Below, piece by piece: positions 60,662 through 64,000 of a stretch of DNA of 64,000 bases. The notes below the pieces were generated by a model that saw only the letters and a list, made by a program, of their open reading frames with translations, was not told where the DNA came from and made no database searches. The stretch's first letter is position 1, and every line of letters starts with the position of its first letter. The position numbers were made by a program, and so were the translations under genes. Source of the stretch: Paenibacillus sp. MAEPY2 (lineage in GTDB: Bacteria > Bacillota > Bacilli > Paenibacillales > Paenibacillaceae); the NCBI RefSeq assembly GCF_000499205.1, contig NZ_AWUK01000034.1, positions 146,697 to 210,696 on the forward strand, given 5' to 3'.

Positions 60662-61723
60662 ATGGCAAAAGAAAAAGTCACGATTCAGGACATCGCGGAT
60701 GCCTTGGGCATTTCTCGGAATACGGCTTCCAAAGCCTTGAATGATAGCGGAAATATCCCTGATGAGACACGTAATCGTGTAATTAAAAAAGCAATTGAAC
60801 TTAAATATAAACAGTTCGCTTATATGGAAAGTGAGTATGTTGTAACCAAGACCCCTGGCAATATTGCCCTGTTAACAGAAAATCTGCCCAATACATCCCA
60901 CTTTGGTTCGTTGTTGATCAGTGGTCTGGAGAAAAGAATCAGCGCAGAGGGGTACAATCTTTCCATCCACATCGTGCGTGAGATCGATCAGGATTCGCTT
61001 ACACTTCCCAACAATTTTGATATTTCCAACGTGGACGGCATCATCTGCATTGAGTTATTCGACTTGAACTATACTCAGCTTATTACTGATCTTGGAATTC
61101 CCACGATCTTTATCGACTGCGCTTCCAACGTATGTTATCCGGAATTCCACGCAGACTTACTGTTGATGGAGAACGAGCACAGCACATATCAATTAACCCG
61201 ACAATTAATTGATAGCGGCTGTAAAGATATTGGATTTGCCGGGGATTACAATCATTGCAAAAGCTTCAATGAACGTTGGGTAGGATATCACCGGGCCATG
61301 CTGGAAGCGGGGTTGCAGGTCGATCTATCCCAATGCATTGTGGATGATGACCGCCTGTTCTTCTCGAAGCCCGGTTGGATGAACGAGCGAGTGGCAGAAC
61401 TGAAGTCACTGCCTGATGCGTACGTATGCGCCAACGACTTTATCGCAGTTGAGTTGATCAGGGCGTTGAGAATGAGGAATGTTACCGTACCACAGGATAT
61501 TGTCATATGCGGATTTGATAACGCGCCTGAATCCCGAATTATTGAGCCTGCATTAACGACTGTTCATATTTACAGTAACGAAATGGGCATCAAGGCTGCG
61601 GAGATGCTATTATCCCGGATTAACAATCCGTCACAGCCATATCAGGTCTCACATATCGTAACCAAACCGATCATACGGGAGTCTACTCCCGCGCTTGTGA
61701 GGGCCAACCCGCAGACCGTTTAA
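60662..61723 (+). CDS. LacI family regulator of the fructan locus
   Basis: The product is 353 residues: helix-turn-helix VTIQDIADALGISRNTASKALND, hinge helix, and sugar-binding domain (NIALLTENLPNTSHFGSLL onward, with IVICGFDNAPESRIIEP near the end). AGAGGTGA ten bases before the ATG supports the start. It is divergent from the ABC-GH32-fructokinase operon, so it likely represses or activates it in answer to a fructose-containing ligand. The recognition helix (ISRNTASKALN) differs from that of CcpA-like proteins, which fits the absence of cre-like sites. Confidence 0.92.
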   Translation: MAKEKVTIQDIADALGISRNTASKALNDSGNIPDETRNRVIKKAIELKYKQFAYMESEYVVTKTPGNIALLTENLPNTSHFGSLLISGLEKRISAEGYNLSIHIVREIDQDSLTLPNNFDISNVDGIICIELFDLNYTQLITDLGIPTIFIDCASNVCYPEFHADLLLMENEHSTYQLTRQLIDSGCKDIGFAGDYNHCKSFNERWVGYHRAMLEAGLQVDLSQCIVDDDRLFFSKPGWMNERVAELKSLPDAYVCANDFIAVELIRALRMRNVTVPQDIVICGFDNAPESRIIEPALTTVHIYSNEMGIKAAEMLLSRINNPSQPYQVSHIVTKPIIRESTPALVRANPQTV

Positions 61724-61748
61724 CGGATCTCATTGAACCCTTAAAAAC

Positions 61749-61799
61749 AAAAAGCCGTATCTTTCACGTCGAATGGATCGTGATGGATACGGCTTTTTC
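61749..61799. terminator. Terminator between convergent LacI and iron-permease genes
   Basis: AAAAAGCCGTATC pairs with GATACGGCTTTTT, with an internal CACG/CGTG pair. Tracts of A and T on both sides allow use from either strand. Confidence 0.85.
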
Positions 61800-61890
61800 T
61801 ATAGGAAATTATAGTTGCCCTTTGTATGGTGTACTCATGATATGGCGCAAGTAGGACGCAGTCGATCTAATCTGGATCTGCAGCTCCGTG

Positions 61891-63706
61891 TTACACGGAT
61901 GCCCTGGCTGCTCCTTTCGCTGAACGTACCTCCGTACGAATCAGATTGAAGATCATCAAAATCAGCACAACGAATTGTGGGATGAATGTCTCCCATGTCG
62001 GATACATGCCAAGCCAGCCAATCGTCGGCAGACTCGGTGCGACATGCGCACCAAGCGTTGCCGAGACTTGAAGGGAATGAATGCTCTCACCAAGGAATCG
62101 AAAGACCAGATAATAAATCAGCAGCGTAGCGGTCAGGAAGAACCAACGTACAGGCAGACGTACACTGAACTGAATGATCGTCACTGCCAATATAATCAGG
62201 ATGAGCAACGCTGCCCCCATACCAATCAACATCTGCGATGTCTCAATTGCAGGCGCCATACCGATATAAAAGATTGCAGTCTCCGCACCTTCACGCAATA
62301 TAGCGAGACCCGCCACAGCGAAGAGTGACCACAGACTGCCCCGGGCCAGTGCACCGCCTACCTGTCGCTGTACATAGCTATTCCAGGAGCGGGTATTCGA
62401 TTTGCTATGCATCCATTGTCCAACCGTCAACATCAGTACAACCGCTGCAAGCCCTGTATACCCCTCAATCATCTCCCGTGTGCTTCCCGAAGATGCCACA
62501 GCCAGGGTCAGCGACAGTACAATGGCCAGCGCCGCACTGAGCAGCAGACCACTACCTGCTCCAGCCCAGATCCAGCGCCGGGCCGCAGTCTCTCCACTCT
62601 TCTTGGCATAAGCTAACAATGCAGCCAGTACCAGAATAGCCTCCAATCCCTCACGAAGCAGGATCAAAGCCGAATCCCATGCCGTATATGAGGTGGTAGC
62701 CGTTAACGGCTCCAGACGATTGATCATTCGGGATACAACCTCGGCTGCCTTCGCCGTGTTTGGCGGGTTCGAGACGACGTATCCGGATGCTTCCGCCATT
62801 TCATTCTCAATGGCCGTATATGAGGCCGGAGATGATATCTGCACCTGACCTTCAACCAAAGGCCAGGCCACAATGAACTGCTCCAACCCCGTTGCAGCAG
62901 AAGTGGTGTCCCCCGCCTGAATTTGCTGCTGTATTTGCTCCAACAATTTCAGCAGGTCGGACAATGAAGAAGCACCTGACGATGCCGCCGCATCCTCAAC
63001 TTCCCCTTCCTTGAGCGTCCCCGCACTATAGTCTGTGAGCAACGTAACTAGATCCTGCATACGCTCTGTTGCCTGCTCTTCCTTGCGCGGCTCCGCCTGC
63101 ATGGATATACGAACCAGGCTGATGTCTTTCTCCAACTGGCTGTATACACCAAAATGATCCTGACGGATCGGAGCTTCAGTACTTTTCCAGGCTGTAACGA
63201 TCCGTTTATAGGCAAGCTCTGCCTGTGTCCAGTCACCCTGTTCCATTGCACTCAAGCTTTTACGTGCGTCCGGCAATAGCTTTTCGGCTCTCTTCCGCAC
63301 CCTGAAACGCCTCAATATACTGATTGGTCGCACGGGCCAGATCGGCCAGTGCTTTCTTGGCTGCATCAGAATCATTGCCAGACAGTGCCTGTTCCGCTTT
63401 GGACAAGGCATCGCTTACACTACTTACGGCCGTGTCAACCTGATCTGCGTTCTGCTCAGGCTCCAACGTGCTGGCACTATCCCACAGTTGCCGGAATTCG
63501 GCGACGTCCTTCGTGGCTTCTGCCAGCTTGCCTTGTCCCGCTTCAACCAAGGCGCTGCCCACAGGCGGCAATAGACCATCCAGTTGCTTTTGCACAGACA
63601 GCTCATGGTTTTGCAGCCCCTCGGCAGAAGCGTGTGGGACACCCAGTAAACGAATCACCCCGGACCCCACCAACAGGAACACCAGCAGCATTAGCAAGGA
63701 ACGCAT
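61891..63706 (-). pseudogene. FTR1/EfeU-family iron permease with a frameshift
   Basis: Two overlapping minus-strand frames together make one protein. The first (63706 down to about 63290) has a signal peptide (MRSLLMLLVFLLVGSG) and a helical extracytoplasmic domain ending IEAFQGAEE. The second (about 63297 down to 61891) resumes AEKLLPDARKSLSAMEQGDW and continues into the seven-helix FTR1 permease. Both REXXE iron motifs are intact (LLREGLEAILVL and LREGAETAIFY). One extra base in GAAGAGAGCC near 63288-63296 would explain the break; removing one A restores reading. It may be a true mutation, a sequencing error or, less likely, a programmed shift. AAAGGAGG seven bases before the ATG at 63706 fixes the start. 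The intact form would import ferric or ferrous iron. Confidence 0.85.
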
Positions 63707-63825
63707 AAGCCCTCCTTTGTACTGCCGCCTTTGCGCCTTCCGATCTGTGATCCTGCCCATCATTTCATCCTCCCCATTCCTCTGAAACCGTTCATTGCCA
63801 TCTATATAAATTGAACAAAAGAATA

Positions 63826-64000
63826 TTTACACTTGCCACTTCGATGACAGAACAACCTTCCGATCGCTGTTATCCCCAGTTTTTTTTATTTCTATTTTCC
63901 ATCGGGAAAAATCCGGGGATAAGCGTATGCTTCCGATGCAGCTTTCTTTCAGAAAGCTTTCAGGCGAACGCTCCGCTTCTTCAGGTTATTTCTGTCCTCT
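63826..64000. repeat. Dispersed palindromic repeat, copy 4 (long form, cut by window end)
   Basis: At least 175 bp starting TTTACACTTGCCACTTCG, followed by the GACAGAACAA motif. The central hairpin uses ATCCCCAGTTTTTT and AAAAATCCGGGGAT. The tail with AGCTTTCTTTCAGAAAGCTT matches copy 3. By comparison with copy 3 it should end about 15 bases beyond the window. It lies upstream of the iron permease gene. Confidence 0.85.

Noticed and set aside
1..64000. tRNA or rRNA genes, CRISPR arrays, insertion sequences, prophage
   Set aside because: No cloverleaf, rRNA core, regularly spaced direct repeats, transposase or phage gene was recognised by eye on either strand.

Overview
The window looks like a chromosomal segment of a low-to-moderate GC Firmicute, most likely Paenibacillus or a close relative. 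This rests on strong AGGAGG-type ribosome binding sites, frequent GTG/TTG starts, LplB/LplC-type sugar transporters without a local ATPase, large secreted multi-domain glycoside hydrolases, a PadR/DUF1700/DUF4097 module, a bacterial nitric oxide synthase and a PerR/KatA/Dps set. The genus is inferred from gene content; no rRNA or tRNA gene was seen to confirm it.

Layout. 1-5.5 kb: edge of a pirin-like gene, DoxX, a BlaI-M56 peptidase pair, catalase, an OmpR-type regulator with a degenerate receiver, and PerR. 5.5-12.5 kb: a membrane diguanylate cyclase, an aldo/keto reductase, a secreted GH5 glucanase with a divergent LacI regulator and two cre-like operators, and a hybrid histidine kinase with a decayed ATPase. 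12.5-18.6 kb: anaerobic ribonucleotide reductase nrdDG behind an Fnr-type site and paired NrdR boxes, then metE under a cobalamin riboswitch. 18.6-31.3 kb: a cytoplasmic GH3 enzyme with extra modules, an FAD/Rieske oxidoreductase, PadR-DUF1700-DUF4097, an SDR, a cupin regulator, a VOC protein, a hydrolase/dioxygenase pair, a CDF metal exporter and a small membrane protein. 31.6-36.9 kb: potABCD polyamine uptake and a divergent MFS exporter. 37-40.5 kb: Nudix, NOS, Dps and a HAD phosphatase. 40.7-42.2 kb: an AT-rich AAA+ ATPase with a nuclease-like tail. 42.3-49.2 kb: an ABC transporter embedded with a nucleoside hydrolase and adenine deaminase, probably a purine nucleoside scavenging unit. 49.7-50 kb: a DUF2294 protein. 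50.2-61.7 kb: a complete fructan utilisation locus (secreted GH32, ABC importer, cytoplasmic GH32, fructokinase, LacI regulator). 61.9-63.7 kb: a frameshifted FTR1-type iron permease.

How the parts work together. A 15-bp palindrome close to TTAGACTTAATCTAA lies upstream of perR, katA and dps and defines a likely peroxide regulon, possibly reaching nos, which lies downstream of dps. The nrdDG promoter has an Fnr-type site 41.5 bp upstream of the predicted start and two NrdR boxes exactly 32 bp apart, which fits oxygen and dNTP control. The fructan genes form a linear route from extracellular polymer to fructose-6-phosphate.

The most unusual item is a dispersed intergenic palindromic repeat of about 150-190 bp. 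Four copies are present (31282, 46893, 49269 and 63826), with terminal inverted repeats and a long central hairpin whose stem carries compensatory base changes between copies. One copy sits inside the nucleoside operon and another lies just upstream of it.
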